Origin: Flavobacteriaceae bacterium
GTDB lineage: Bacteria > Bacteroidota > Bacteroidia > Flavobacteriales > Flavobacteriaceae
DNA length: 64,000 nucleotides
NCBI GenBank assembly: GCA_002707025.1
Contig: PALG01000032.1
Location: forward strand, 1 to 64,000
Direction: 5' to 3'
Shown: piece after piece, positions 44,688 through 53,842 of the stretch
How positions within the stretch are numbered: position 1 is the stretch's first letter
Layout: the number at the start of each line of letters is the position of its first letter
Notes under the pieces: generated by a model
Database searches by the model: none
What the model saw: the letters and a program-made list of their open reading frames with translations, nothing else
Told to the model about the DNA's origin: nothing
Position numbers and translations under genes: made by a program

Positions 44688-45257
44688 ATGTTCAACAAAA
44701 ATATAAAATTAATTCTCGCCCTCATTATCATAGCACTTGCCGTTTGGCAATTTGCCGAAGGAAATATTGGCAACGGTATCATGTACATATTATTGACTGG
44801 GGTTTTTATCTTTCTTTACTATAAAAATGAAATGATTTTATTGGCGTTTCTGCGACTTCGTAAACAGGATTTCCCTGGAGCTAAAAAATGGTTGGACAAA
44901 ATTCGGAATCCAGAAGCTTCATTGGTGAAAAAGCAGCAAGGATACTACCATTACCTTAATGGTTTAATGCTTGCACAAACCAATATGAATGAGTCCGAGA
45001 AATATTTCAAAAAAGCGGAAAAGCTGGGATTGAATATGAGTGCAGACATGGCGATGGTGAAAATGAATTTAGCCGGAATCGCCATGACCAAAAACCGAAA
45101 AAGGGAAGCGGAAAAATTGCTGGCTGAAGCCAAAAAATTAGACAAACACAATATGTTGGGCGATCAAATTAAAATGATGCAACAGCAAATGAAAAAAGCA
45201 GGAGTTCCTAGGCAACAATTCGGAGGCCGTGGAGGCCGTGGAGGCAGATACCGCTAA
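44688..45257 (+). CDS. Membrane-anchored TPR protein with RGG tail
   Basis: The 189-residue protein has two N-terminal TM helices (about 7-22 and 28-43, a DUF2892-like start). A helical region with a TPR-type repeat (about 60-165) includes KQQGYYHYLNGLMLAQTNMNESEKYFKKAEKLG. The C-terminus is QQFGGRGGRGGRYR, an Arg-Gly-Gly box of the type found in RNA-binding proteins. The tail is encoded by a 9-base DNA repeat. Function unknown; RNA binding is inference from the motif. Confidence 0.78.
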   Translation: MFNKNIKLILALIIIALAVWQFAEGNIGNGIMYILLTGVFIFLYYKNEMILLAFLRLRKQDFPGAKKWLDKIRNPEASLVKKQQGYYHYLNGLMLAQTNMNESEKYFKKAEKLGLNMSADMAMVKMNLAGIAMTKNRKREAEKLLAEAKKLDKHNMLGDQIKMMQQQMKKAGVPRQQFGGRGGRGGRYR

Positions 45258-45365
45258 GACCTCTACGCCAAATAAGGCTTATACTTCTGATTTTCAGTAA
45301 AAAAAGAACTTATTTTTTAGTTTTTTCGAATAGCATTCCTACATTTGTAATGCTAACCAAATCTG

Positions 45366-46046
45366 ATGCCTATGGGTAAACTACTACTTACCCTATTTTT
45401 GCTGGCTACCCTTCCTATGCTTTCGCAAGACCGTGAGCACAAGGAGTTTTTTTCTGATGCCATCGGAAAAAACATCCGGAAATACCGAATCAATTCACGA
45501 ATTGCTTACATACGGAAGGATGAAGAACGTGCCCAATTTCTGTTCGATTCCTTAATTAATAATGTGGTTCGAAATACTTATATTGATAACTTCAAAGTAC
45601 GAAAATTTTCTGGTAGAAAAATTGAACTATATGATTTTGAAAAGCCCATTTACCTCATCACCTATGCCACTTGGTGCACTCCGGGCATTGGTGAAATACC
45701 AGCGTTAAATGATATCGCGGACAATTATCATGAGGAAATAGATTTTGTCATGCTGTTTTGGGGTTCCAAAAAAAGAATCCGAAAAATGAAAAGAGAACTT
45801 AGCCACAAAATTAAAATCCTATATGTAGACGAAAAAGAAAACCGAAGCGACTTTATTATAAGATGCATGAAACACAGCTTAGGGTTTCCTACTTCATTTT
45901 TTATTGACAAAGACAAAAAGATTGTAGATGTGAGAAGGACATTTCTGCATCATTACAGCGAAGACTATACCACTTCCTACAACAACAACTACCAAACCTA
46001 CACCAGCGGTGTTTCGCTTCTGAAAAAAGACACAATTGCCAAATAG
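45366..46046 (+). CDS. Thioredoxin-fold secreted protein with single active-site Cys
   Basis: The 226-residue protein has a signal peptide (1-18, ending PMLSQ) and a TlpA-like thioredoxin domain (about 90-200). The active site reads TYATWCTPGIGEIPAL: the first Cys is present but the second position of CxxC is Gly. The cis-Pro region is GFPTSFFIDKDKKIV. Classical disulfide exchange is thus unlikely without a partner thiol; peroxiredoxin-like or peptide-binding roles are possible. It is convergent with the TauE gene. Confidence 0.8.
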   Translation: MPMGKLLLTLFLLATLPMLSQDREHKEFFSDAIGKNIRKYRINSRIAYIRKDEERAQFLFDSLINNVVRNTYIDNFKVRKFSGRKIELYDFEKPIYLITYATWCTPGIGEIPALNDIADNYHEEIDFVMLFWGSKKRIRKMKRELSHKIKILYVDEKENRSDFIIRCMKHSLGFPTSFFIDKDKKIVDVRRTFLHHYSEDYTTSYNNNYQTYTSGVSLLKKDTIAK

Positions 46047-46418
46047 CTATTTTGAAAAAAACAGCTTAAAGGCCGCAATGACCAATACAATGGCAAAAAT
46101 CTTTTTCAGCAAAACCTGATCGATCTTTACCGCTATTTTTGATCCTAAAAACCCTCCTATCACAAAACAGGAAGCGATTACCAAAGCATATTTCCAATCT
46201 ATAGGAAAACCAGATTTATGGTAGGTATAAGCGGCAATAAAAGTTACGGGTACTGCGAGCACTGCAAGACTCATTCCCTGTGCTTGATGTTGGTCATATC
46301 CCAAAAAAAGCATCATTAAAGGAATCATGACTACTCCTCCCCCTACTCCCATAAAGCCACTGAAAACCCCTGCCAAAACTCCAATGGCAATTAAAGACAA
46401 TACTATTTCAATACTCAT
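46047..46418 (-). CDS. Half-length TauE/SafE-family membrane protein
   Basis: The ~123-residue protein has about four TM helices and the family motif GVFSGFMGVGGGVVMIPLMMLFLGYDQHQAQGMSLAVL. TauE/SafE proteins usually have about 250 residues in two repeats; this has one, so it probably works as a dimer. It may export sulfite or a related anion, but the substrate is unknown. The ATG at 46418 follows AAGGA and is preferred over TTG at 46427. It is 11 bases after the lytic transglycosylase stop. Confidence 0.82.
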   Translation of the reverse strand: MSIEIVLSLIAIGVLAGVFSGFMGVGGGVVMIPLMMLFLGYDQHQAQGMSLAVLAVPVTFIAAYTYHKSGFPIDWKYALVIASCFVIGGFLGSKIAVKIDQVLLKKIFAIVLVIAAFKLFFSK

Positions 46419-46429
46419 TCCTTTCAAGA

Positions 46430-47371
46430 TTAATGGTAATAGCCCTCTTTAGGGATTTCAATGAAGTATTCCTTTCGGGAAGCATTTTTAAGATAGGTAT
46501 CCCGAAGCCAAGGATTGTGAATTTTTAGAACTTTATACGTAATTCCAAATTGTTTCGCAAAATCGGCAAAATCTGTTACGGCAGTGTCTACCTTCACTTT
46601 GTAGGTAGGAACAGAGGTATAGAGGTCCTGCTCCCTAAAATTGAATCCGTATTTTTGCGGATGACTCAAAATTTCCTTAAACGCCAAGATCCGGAATACA
46701 TAACGGCTGGTTTCATCATTTAACAACAAATCATAATAACTGCCAGAAGTGACTTTTTGACGCTCAATTTGACGGTTAACCCCCGCATTACCGGCATTGT
46801 ATGCAGCTGCGGCCATCGTCCAGGAACCAAATCGCTCTTTGGATTTTTTTAGATATTCGGCAGCCACTTTAGTGGCGAGTTCCAGGTTGTAACGTTCATC
46901 TACATAATCGTTAATTTCCAGTCCGTATTCCCTTCCGGTACTCTTCAGGAAATGCCAAAAACCCGCAGCTCCAGCGGGAGAACTATTGTTTTCCAAAGCA
47001 CTTTCAGCAATCGCCAAATATTTAAAATCATCTGGAAGCCCATATTGAGCTAGTAGCGGTTCTATTATAGGAAAGTACTTGTGCGCGCGTTTAAATATGA
47101 GCAAGCCATTTGATTGCCAATAAGTGTTCACTAACAATTCACGGTCCATTCTTTCTCGAATATCCGGATTATCCAAAGGAACCGGTTCACCAGCAAAATC
47201 CATGCTTTCTGGAATTTCCAGGGCATACACATTATAATCGTTTACCAAACGTTCCTCCATTGTTTCAGAAACGGGAAGTACCTTTTCTTGTGGTTGCTGT
47301 GTGGCATCGGTACATAGCCAAGCTATCCCCAGAAGCACCGTAATAAAACCAATTTTAGACAACAGCTTCAT
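46430..47371 (-). CDS. Lytic transglycosylase, MltD-like
   Basis: The 313-residue protein has a lipoprotein-like or signal N-terminus (1-25, LGIAWLCTDATQ). An SLT domain (about 105-235) carries the catalytic Glu in AIAESALENNSSPAGAAGFWHF, then GLEINDYVDERYN and AAAAYNAGNAGV. It cleaves peptidoglycan with anhydro-muropeptide formation. The C-terminus (about 255-313) resembles a degenerate LysM-type region (YKVLKIHNPWLRD). It heads the unit with the TauE-like gene. Confidence 0.85.
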   Translation of the reverse strand: MKLLSKIGFITVLLGIAWLCTDATQQPQEKVLPVSETMEERLVNDYNVYALEIPESMDFAGEPVPLDNPDIRERMDRELLVNTYWQSNGLLIFKRAHKYFPIIEPLLAQYGLPDDFKYLAIAESALENNSSPAGAAGFWHFLKSTGREYGLEINDYVDERYNLELATKVAAEYLKKSKERFGSWTMAAAAYNAGNAGVNRQIERQKVTSGSYYDLLLNDETSRYVFRILAFKEILSHPQKYGFNFREQDLYTSVPTYKVKVDTAVTDFADFAKQFGITYKVLKIHNPWLRDTYLKNASRKEYFIEIPKEGYYH

Positions 47372-47411
47372 AATTCAAAATTTTCATTAAAGATACTGAA
47401 ATGAAGCATGC

Positions 47412-48074
47412 TCACCCATAGTTTTCAAGAATATTTAGCAATTGCTGCGATATTTTACTGCCTTTATTTATGATCATTACATGAGTGCCTCCCTCAATGA
47501 TTTTAGCATTCTGGATATTCTGAATGGGAAACACCGCATCTTGATCCCCATGAATATGAATAATTTCTTCGGAAGCCTTTTCCCTTTTCCATTGAACCAT
47601 TTGCTGAATGGCCCAATCCAAATAGGTTTTGTTTCTTACAGAAAGGTATTCATTATAAAGCCGCAAACGCTTTTTGGTTCGGGGACCAATGGCAAATTTG
47701 GTGAAATCGGACACATTCGAAACCAAACTGGTGGGAACCAGTTTATAGGCTTTGGTTTTTCTGGCCAGTTTCAATCTAGCAGGTAGTTCGTTTCGGGATT
47801 TTACACTTGAAATAATAACTACTTTTTTTGGTTTTAGATACGCTTCCATTTCCTGGACCATCACCCCACCAAACGAAACGCCTACTAAAATAAAATGATC
47901 TTCCATAATTCTGGAAGCCATACGCTTTGCATATTCTTGTATGGTTTCCCTCTTCTCGGGGATCATCCACTCCAATATATGCAAGGGGTACTTTTCGTCA
48001 GGAAGTTTTATATTTCTGAAAATCTCTTTCCCAGCAGCAAGACCGGGCACCAAATACACATGGGTTTGCTTCAT
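47412..48074 (-). CDS. Alpha/beta hydrolase
   Basis: The 220-residue cytoplasmic protein begins KQTHVYLVPGLAAGKEIF (oxyanion turn). The nucleophile elbow is GVSFGG (ILVGVSFGGVMVQEMEAYL) and the C-terminal His region is IEGGTHVMIINKGSKISQ. The late Asp is in HIHGDQDAVFP. Substrate unknown. The gene lies alone on the minus strand, divergent from pirin. Confidence 0.87.
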   Translation of the reverse strand: MKQTHVYLVPGLAAGKEIFRNIKLPDEKYPLHILEWMIPEKRETIQEYAKRMASRIMEDHFILVGVSFGGVMVQEMEAYLKPKKVVIISSVKSRNELPARLKLARKTKAYKLVPTSLVSNVSDFTKFAIGPRTKKRLRLYNEYLSVRNKTYLDWAIQQMVQWKREKASEEIIHIHGDQDAVFPIQNIQNAKIIEGGTHVMIINKGSKISQQLLNILENYG

Positions 48075-48172
48075 AGCAGGTTGCTTTAACAGACTTTATG
48101 AGGTGTAAAACTTATAAAATTCGTAACTTTACTGTGTAAATATAATGTTATCCTAAGATTGCTATTAAAGCT

Positions 48173-48889
48173 ATGAAAAAGATTTTACACCCATCAAGCA
48201 CTCGAGGAGAAGCAGATTACGGCTGGTTACAAGCCAAATACTCTTTTAGTTTTGCGAATTATTTTGATCCCGAGAGAATTCAATTTGGTCTTTTAAGGGT
48301 ATTGAACGATGATACGGTAGCCCCTGCTATGGGCTTCGGAAAACACCCGCATCAAAATATGGAAATTGTAACCATACCCCAATCTGGTGCTATTAAGCAT
48401 AAAGACTCCATGGGAAACGAAGGCATTGTTTCCGCAGGCGAAATACAAGTGATGAGCGCCGGAAAAGGAGTAGAACACAGTGAAGTAAATGCCAGCCCCA
48501 AAGAACCTTTAAAGCTTTTTCAAATCTGGGTTTTCCCAGAAGAGAATAATGTTGCCCCGCGTTACGATCAAAAAAAAATTGCTCCACTGCTCACCCCAAA
48601 TCAATTGAACACAGTAGTGAAACCTAAATCGGAAGCCCAAGATGAAGATCTGTGGGTTCACCAACAAGCCTACTTTAACCTTGGAGAATTTACCGAGGAA
48701 ACCACCACTCAGTATACCTTACAAAAAGAGGGACATGGTGCCTATCTTCTTGTAATTGAAGGAAACGCAACAGTGGATGGAGAAAACCTTGGAAAGAGAG
48801 ATGCCTTAGGGGTATGGGATACTAAAATGTTTTCCATTTCCGTTTCTAAAGGCACACGACTATTGTTAATTGAAGTTCCCATGAATTAA
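48173..48889 (+). CDS. Pirin-family bicupin
   Basis: The 238-residue protein has two cupin domains. The metal-binding His and Glu lie in GFGKHPHQNMEIVTIPQSGAIKHKDSMGN and AGKGVEHSEVNAS, then a second, weaker cupin with GAYLLVIEGNA. Pirins of this kind are non-haem iron proteins, some with quercetin dioxygenase activity. The physiological role here is unknown. It precedes the GNAT gene by 11 bases. Confidence 0.93.
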   Translation: MKKILHPSSTRGEADYGWLQAKYSFSFANYFDPERIQFGLLRVLNDDTVAPAMGFGKHPHQNMEIVTIPQSGAIKHKDSMGNEGIVSAGEIQVMSAGKGVEHSEVNASPKEPLKLFQIWVFPEENNVAPRYDQKKIAPLLTPNQLNTVVKPKSEAQDEDLWVHQQAYFNLGEFTEETTTQYTLQKEGHGAYLLVIEGNATVDGENLGKRDALGVWDTKMFSISVSKGTRLLLIEVPMN

Positions 48890-48900
48890 AAAAACTCCCC

Positions 48901-49200
48901 ATGATTGAAGATGTAGAAATTACAGACAACGAATTTTTGAGACAATTTGAACTTGAAGTAGGCGACAATATGGCCCGCATCGAATATGCCCTACAAGACC
49001 GTAAAATTTTCCTTACCAAGTACGACATGCCCGAAGATATGGAAGATCAAGGCTTTCGGGATATTTTTATTAAAGCAGTATTCGAGGAAGTTCGCAACCG
49101 CGGAATCAATTTGGTGCCTACCAGTCCGGAGATAGCCGGTTTCTTAAGAAGAAATAGAAGGAAATACAAAGATTTATTACCCGTCGGGATTAATATTTAA
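48901..49200 (+). CDS. Small GNAT-fold N-acetyltransferase
   Basis: The 99-residue protein matches the short YjdJ-like GNAT subgroup: DNMARIEYALQDRKIFLTKYDMPEDMEDQGFRDIFIKAVFEEVRNRGINLVP, followed by GFLRRNRRKYKDLL. Only half of the acetyl-CoA fold is present, typical of this subgroup. Substrate unknown. It is 11 bases after pirin and its stop overlaps the convergent mtaB end by 4 bases. Confidence 0.85.
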   Translation: MIEDVEITDNEFLRQFELEVGDNMARIEYALQDRKIFLTKYDMPEDMEDQGFRDIFIKAVFEEVRNRGINLVPTSPEIAGFLRRNRRKYKDLLPVGINI

Positions 49201-50546
49201 GCCAACACAGGCGTATTTACAAATTCAAACCTAACCAAACCATCTTCGTCTATTTTGGTTAGTATTACTTCCTGCAAAGTATTGACCAGTTCGGGGTTCC
49301 ATGGGTATTTTACTTTTACGTAATTTTCTGTAAAACCATGAATATATCCCTCCTTGTTTTCTCCTTCAAAAAGAACGGTTCTTTTGGTTCCTAACTGACT
49401 TTCGTAAAAAGCCCTACGCTTTTTCGCAGAGAGGCCCCGCAACATTTTACTGCGTTTCTTACGAACTTTTTGCGGCACCACTCCGTCCATTTCAGCAGCG
49501 ATGGTATTATCTCTTTCAGAATAGGTAAATACATGTAAATAAGAAATGTCCAAATCATTTAAAAAATGATAGGTTTCCAAAAAATGGGCTTCTGTTTCCC
49601 CGGGAAAACCCACAATTACATCCACCCCAATACAGGCATGGGGCATCACTTCTTTTATTTTCTGCACCCTATCTACATATAATTCCTTTAAATACCGACG
49701 CCGCATCAATTTCAATAAAGCATTGCTTCCACTTTGCAAAGGAATATGAAAATGCGGCACAAAGGTTCGGGATTCTGCTACAAAATCTATCGTTTCGTTT
49801 TTCAAAAGGTTGGGTTCGATAGAGGAAATACGAAGGCGTTCAATTCCTTCCACTTGATCCAATGCTTCACACAGTTCAAAAAAGGTATGCTCGTGCTTTT
49901 TGTTTCCAAACTCTCCTTTCCCATAGTCGCCGATATTGACTCCCGTAAGGACGATCTCTTTGATATCCTGTGCCGAAATTTCAGCTGCATTCTGCAAGAC
50001 ATTTTCCAAGGTGTCGCTTCTTGAAATCCCACGAGCCAACGGGATGGTACAATAGGTACATTTATAATCGCAACCATCCTGCACTTTCAGAAAAGCACGG
50101 GTACGATCGCCAATAGAGTAAGACCCCACGTAAAAATCGGCTTCATCAATCTCACAACTATGAATCTGGGCTTCGGTACGTTCTTGGGCTGGCTGACTCA
50201 AAAGTTCGTTGAGGTAGCTGGTTACCTTAAATTTTTCCGTAGCGCCCAATACCAAATCCACCCCTTCTACATCGGCCAGTTCTTCAGGCTTTAATTGTGC
50301 ATAACATCCCACGGCCACCACAAAAGCATCCGGGTTGGTTTTAAGCGCTTGTTTTACAATAGTTTTGAAACGTTTGTCGGCATTTTCAGTAACACTACAG
50401 GTATTGATGACGTATACTTCTGCTTTTTCAGAGAAATCCACACGATCGAAACCCTCTTCCGCAAAACTTCTAGCTATGGTTGAAGTTTCGCTAAAATTGA
50501 GCTTACATCCCAAGGTGTAAAATGCCGCTTTTTTTGTTTCGTTCAT
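49197..50546 (-). CDS. mtaB: tRNA (t6A37) C2-methylthiotransferase
   Basis: The 449-residue radical-SAM protein of the MiaB/MtaB group converts t6A37 to ms2t6A37 in tRNA. It has an N-terminal UPF0004 domain with AFYTLGCKLNFSET, NTCSVTENAD and GCYAQLKP (the three Cys of the second Fe-S cluster). The radical-SAM motif is GCDYKCTYCTIPLARG, and a TRAM domain (about 380-445) follows. Length and the CKLN start point to MtaB more than MiaB or RimO. It is monocistronic. Confidence 0.94.
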   Translation of the reverse strand: MNETKKAAFYTLGCKLNFSETSTIARSFAEEGFDRVDFSEKAEVYVINTCSVTENADKRFKTIVKQALKTNPDAFVVAVGCYAQLKPEELADVEGVDLVLGATEKFKVTSYLNELLSQPAQERTEAQIHSCEIDEADFYVGSYSIGDRTRAFLKVQDGCDYKCTYCTIPLARGISRSDTLENVLQNAAEISAQDIKEIVLTGVNIGDYGKGEFGNKKHEHTFFELCEALDQVEGIERLRISSIEPNLLKNETIDFVAESRTFVPHFHIPLQSGSNALLKLMRRRYLKELYVDRVQKIKEVMPHACIGVDVIVGFPGETEAHFLETYHFLNDLDISYLHVFTYSERDNTIAAEMDGVVPQKVRKKRSKMLRGLSAKKRRAFYESQLGTKRTVLFEGENKEGYIHGFTENYVKVKYPWNPELVNTLQEVILTKIDEDGLVRFEFVNTPVLA

Positions 50547-50571
50547 TCTTGTATTTTAGCAAACAGGGATG

Positions 50572-50599
50572 CAAAAATACAAACTAAAATTGTATCCAA
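50572..50599 (-). promoter_or_regulatory. Promoter of mtaB
   Basis: On the minus strand TATTTTTG (50572-50579) has TTG (50597-50599) 17 bases upstream. The start near 50568 gives a 22-base leader. Confidence 0.65.
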
Positions 50600-50606
50600 A
50601 AAACCA

Positions 50607-52226
50607 ATGGGAAAGCATTTTTTTAAGCTAACTTTCTTTTTATCAATAATTTGCATCGCTCCTAGTATTATTTCGTGCGGAAATAATCGCGGGAAAAACC
50701 GCGACCACTTAGTCTTTCGCTATAATGAACACAGCAATATTTCTTCGCTAGACCCTGCTTTTGCTAGAAATCCGCAAAATATTTGGCCTACCAATCAGTT
50801 GTACAACGGACTCGTACAGTTAGACGATTCATTGCAAATTCAACCCGATATTGCCCATCGATGGGAGATTGTAGACAGCACCAATACCTACCGTTTTTTC
50901 CTACGGAAGGATATTTATTTTCACAAAAACAACGTCTTCGGAAAGGATTCCACACGCACTGTGACTGCACACGATTTCACCTATAGTTTTCAACGATTAG
51001 GCGACCCTCAAGTAGCCTCTCCCGGGAGTTGGGTGCTACAGAATGTGGAACGGTTTTATGCTGAAAATGATTCGGTTTTTACCCTTCAGCTGAAGCAACC
51101 ATTTCCAGCCTTCCTAGGCTTGCTTTCCATGCGCTACTGCTCGGTGGTGCCTAAGGAAGCTGTAGAATTTTACGGAAACACTTTCCGAAGAAACCCTGTG
51201 GGCACGGGACCTTTTCAATTCAAAATGTGGGAAGAAAATGTGAAGTTGGTCCTTCGGAAAAATCCGCTGTATTTTGAAATAGATGAACAAGGCGTACCAC
51301 TTCCGTATTTAGAAGCAGTGGCTATTACCTTTTTACCCGACAAGCAAAGTGAATTTTTGCAATTTGCGCAGGGAAAATTAGACTTTATCTCGGGGCTGGA
51401 TAATTCCTATAAAGATGAAATCCTAACCACCACAGGGCAATTACAACCCAAGTATGCCGATAGGGCAAAATTGCTCACCAGCCCTTATTTAAATACGGAA
51501 TATCTAGGGTTTTATATGGGTTCTGAAAAAGAGGAAATTCAAAATCTCAATCTTCGAAGGGCCATTAATTATGGTTTCGATCGAAAAAAAATGGTGGCTT
51601 ATTTGCGTAACGGTATGGGAATCCCAGCAGAACAGGGGTTTATTCCAAAAGGGTTGCCCGGCTTCGGCAATCTGGAGGGCTTTTCCTATCAGCCTGAAAA
51701 AGCCAAGCAATTGGTCGAAGCTTACATTTCAGAAACCGGGGATAGCACTCCTGAAATTGCGATTGGCACCAATAGTCAGTATTTGGATATCTGCGAATAC
51801 ATTCAGCGGGAATTGGAAAAGATTGGAATTTCGGTGAGTGTGGATGTGATGCCTCCTTCCACCCTACGCCAAATGAAAAGTAGTGGTGAACTGGAAATGT
51901 TTCGGGCCAGCTGGGTAGCCGATTATCCCGATGCTGAAAACTATTTATCCCTTTTTTACAGTCCGAATTTTACGCCCAACGGCCCCAACTACATGCATTA
52001 CAAAAATGAACTATTCGACAGTTTGTATCATAAATCCCTCTCGATAAATGCAATCGAAGACCGAAAGATTCTTTACCAAAAAATGGATTCCCTTATTATT
52101 TCTGAAGCACCTGTGGTTCCATTGTACTATGATATGGCCATCCGCTTTGTGAACAAAAAAGTGAGTGGCTTGGGTATCAATCCGCAGAATTTTTTATTCC
52201 TGAAACGGGCACAGAAACAACGTTAA
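50607..52226 (+). CDS. Peptide/nickel ABC transporter substrate-binding lipoprotein (SBP family 5)
   Basis: The 539-residue protein has a lipoprotein signal with IISCGN near residue 24 and the family 5 fold. Motifs include SSLDPAFARNPQNIWPTNQLYNGLV, DFTYSFQRLGDPQVASPG, PVGTGPFQFKMWEENVKLVL and NYGFDRKKMVAYLRNG. Permease and ATPase genes are not adjacent. The substrate is probably a short peptide, but that is family-level inference. Confidence 0.88.
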   Translation: MGKHFFKLTFFLSIICIAPSIISCGNNRGKNRDHLVFRYNEHSNISSLDPAFARNPQNIWPTNQLYNGLVQLDDSLQIQPDIAHRWEIVDSTNTYRFFLRKDIYFHKNNVFGKDSTRTVTAHDFTYSFQRLGDPQVASPGSWVLQNVERFYAENDSVFTLQLKQPFPAFLGLLSMRYCSVVPKEAVEFYGNTFRRNPVGTGPFQFKMWEENVKLVLRKNPLYFEIDEQGVPLPYLEAVAITFLPDKQSEFLQFAQGKLDFISGLDNSYKDEILTTTGQLQPKYADRAKLLTSPYLNTEYLGFYMGSEKEEIQNLNLRRAINYGFDRKKMVAYLRNGMGIPAEQGFIPKGLPGFGNLEGFSYQPEKAKQLVEAYISETGDSTPEIAIGTNSQYLDICEYIQRELEKIGISVSVDVMPPSTLRQMKSSGELEMFRASWVADYPDAENYLSLFYSPNFTPNGPNYMHYKNELFDSLYHKSLSINAIEDRKILYQKMDSLIISEAPVVPLYYDMAIRFVNKKVSGLGINPQNFLFLKRAQKQR

Positions 52227-52271
52227 TGTAACTTTTTACTAAAAATCGCTACGTATTAATAAAGCTATTTT

Positions 52272-52562
52272 ATGGGATTTGGAGGATCGGTTGCCGCAAT
52301 GATTGCCTCGCTTAAAAACAATAAGCGGGATCGCACTACTTTATATGATAAAGACAAAAAAGGGAAAAATGCTTCAGGCAGTTCTTATGGCGCCTTTGTG
52401 GATCATAAAAAAATGAGCCCGGAAGAATTCAAAGCTTTTCAGCAAAAATTAAAAGAAAAAAAGAAGGCGGAAACCAAACGGCAACTCATTCTTTTTGGGG
52501 TTATTGTACTAGTGGTTGTCGCATTTGTTAGCTACTTCCTGTACTTTTTCCCAACAAAATAG
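52272..52562 (+). CDS. Small membrane protein, flavobacterial hypothetical
   Basis: The 96-residue protein begins MGFGGSVAAMIASLKNNKRD. A Lys-rich amphipathic middle (about 55-72) precedes a C-terminal TM helix (about 72-92), so it is probably tail-anchored with a basic cytoplasmic domain. I recall similar short proteins in flavobacterial genomes under misleading names; I assign no function. It lies 45 bases after the peptide-binding lipoprotein. Confidence 0.72.
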   Translation: MGFGGSVAAMIASLKNNKRDRTTLYDKDKKGKNASGSSYGAFVDHKKMSPEEFKAFQQKLKEKKKAETKRQLILFGVIVLVVVAFVSYFLYFFPTK

Positions 52563-52565
52563 AGA

Positions 52566-53741
52566 TTACTCCCTTCGGTATTTTTTGGTTTCTTCAAATA
52601 CGTGTTCTAGAATCTTCGCTTCTTCTTCCGTAAATTCCATCTTTCTACGAGCCATTACAATTTCTGCTGTTTCAAAGGCTTTTTGGGTTTTATAAGTAGT
52701 GGTTCCGCCACTGCCGCCCCAGCTAAAACTAGGAATAAAGTTTCTGGGAAAGCCACTTCCAAAAATATTCGCGCTTACCCCAATGACCGTTCCCGTGTTA
52801 AACATGGTATTGATCCCGCATTTACTGTGATCGCCCATCATCAAGCCGCAAAATTGCAATCCGGTGGGTGCAAAACGCTCCGTTTCATAGTCCCATAACC
52901 GAACCTCTGCGTAGTTGTTTTTCAAATTAGAGGTATTGGTATCGGCTCCAATATTGCACCACTCCCCTAATACCGAGTTCCCTAAAAATCCGTCATGTCC
53001 TTTATTGGAATACCCAAAAATAACACTATTACTCACCTCTCCCCCTACTTTACAGTGCGGCCCAATCGTGGTTCCCGTGTATATTTTGGCTCCCATTTTT
53101 ACGGTCGCATGTTCGCAAAGCGCAAAAGGTCCGCGAATCATGGCGCCTTCCATTATCTCGGCATCTTTCCCAATGTAGATTGGGCCGTCTTTGGCGTTTA
53201 GGGAACATAAGGGAAGTTGCGCTCCTTCTTCAATAAAAATACGTTCGGGATGAAAGGCTACCGTGTTTTCCGGGATGGGCTGGGAAGTTCTATCCTTGGT
53301 AAGCCATTCAAAATCCCTTTCAATGGCTTCGTGGTTTTTACTGAAAATATCCCAAGTATGTTCCATACGAAGCACATCGTCATGCGTATATTGAATGATT
53401 TCGAACGTGTCGAAATCTATTTCTTGGTCTTCTTCCGAAAAAAAGGCAATGGGTTCATCCTCATAAAATAAGGCCTGATTTTCAGAAAGTCCTTTCACTA
53501 AGTTTGCCAGGTTTTCAGAAGGAATAAAACTGGCGTTGATCAAAATATTCTTTTCCAATTCCACCATCGGCCATTTTTCCGATAGGTAATCTTCAGTAAC
53601 CGTAGTGGTGGTAAATCCTAAAAGAAGCTCCCACTTCTCCCGAATGGTTAAAATCCCTATTCGAATATCGGCTACGGGACGTGTAAAAGTAAAGGGCAAC
53701 AGTTGGTCTCGAACGCTGCCATCGAAAAGAATATAGTTCAT
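52566..53741 (-). CDS. GlmU-like protein with left-handed beta-helix
   Basis: The 391-residue protein has an N-terminal region with nucleotidyltransferase resemblance (MNYILFDGSVRDQLLPFTFTRPVADIRIGILT). A C-terminal left-handed beta-helix follows (about 160-340) with hexapeptides such as IGKDAEIMEGAMIRGP and SVLGEWCNIGADTNTSNL. The N-terminal part lacks the usual GxGxRM pyrophosphorylase motif, so full GlmU activity is doubtful. It is a known flavobacterial GlmU-related family of unclear substrate. The gene is monocistronic. Confidence 0.8.
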   Translation of the reverse strand: MNYILFDGSVRDQLLPFTFTRPVADIRIGILTIREKWELLLGFTTTTVTEDYLSEKWPMVELEKNILINASFIPSENLANLVKGLSENQALFYEDEPIAFFSEEDQEIDFDTFEIIQYTHDDVLRMEHTWDIFSKNHEAIERDFEWLTKDRTSQPIPENTVAFHPERIFIEEGAQLPLCSLNAKDGPIYIGKDAEIMEGAMIRGPFALCEHATVKMGAKIYTGTTIGPHCKVGGEVSNSVIFGYSNKGHDGFLGNSVLGEWCNIGADTNTSNLKNNYAEVRLWDYETERFAPTGLQFCGLMMGDHSKCGINTMFNTGTVIGVSANIFGSGFPRNFIPSFSWGGSGGTTTYKTQKAFETAEIVMARRKMEFTEEEAKILEHVFEETKKYRRE

Positions 53742-53793
53742 CCTAAACTGTGTTTAAAACCTAAAGGTAGGGTAATTTAAAATTACTAAAAAC

Positions 53794-53826
53794 AAAAAAG
53801 CCTCCGATTTCTCGAAGGCCTTTTTT
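53794..53826 (-). terminator. Intrinsic terminator of rpmE2
   Basis: AAAAAAGCCTCCGA (from 53794) pairs with TCGAAGGCCTTTTTT (to 53826), with one bulge and one mismatch, and is followed on the minus strand by a T run. It lies 16 bases after the rpmE2 stop. Confidence 0.75.
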
Positions 53827-53842
53827 ATATATAGAAAGTTTG

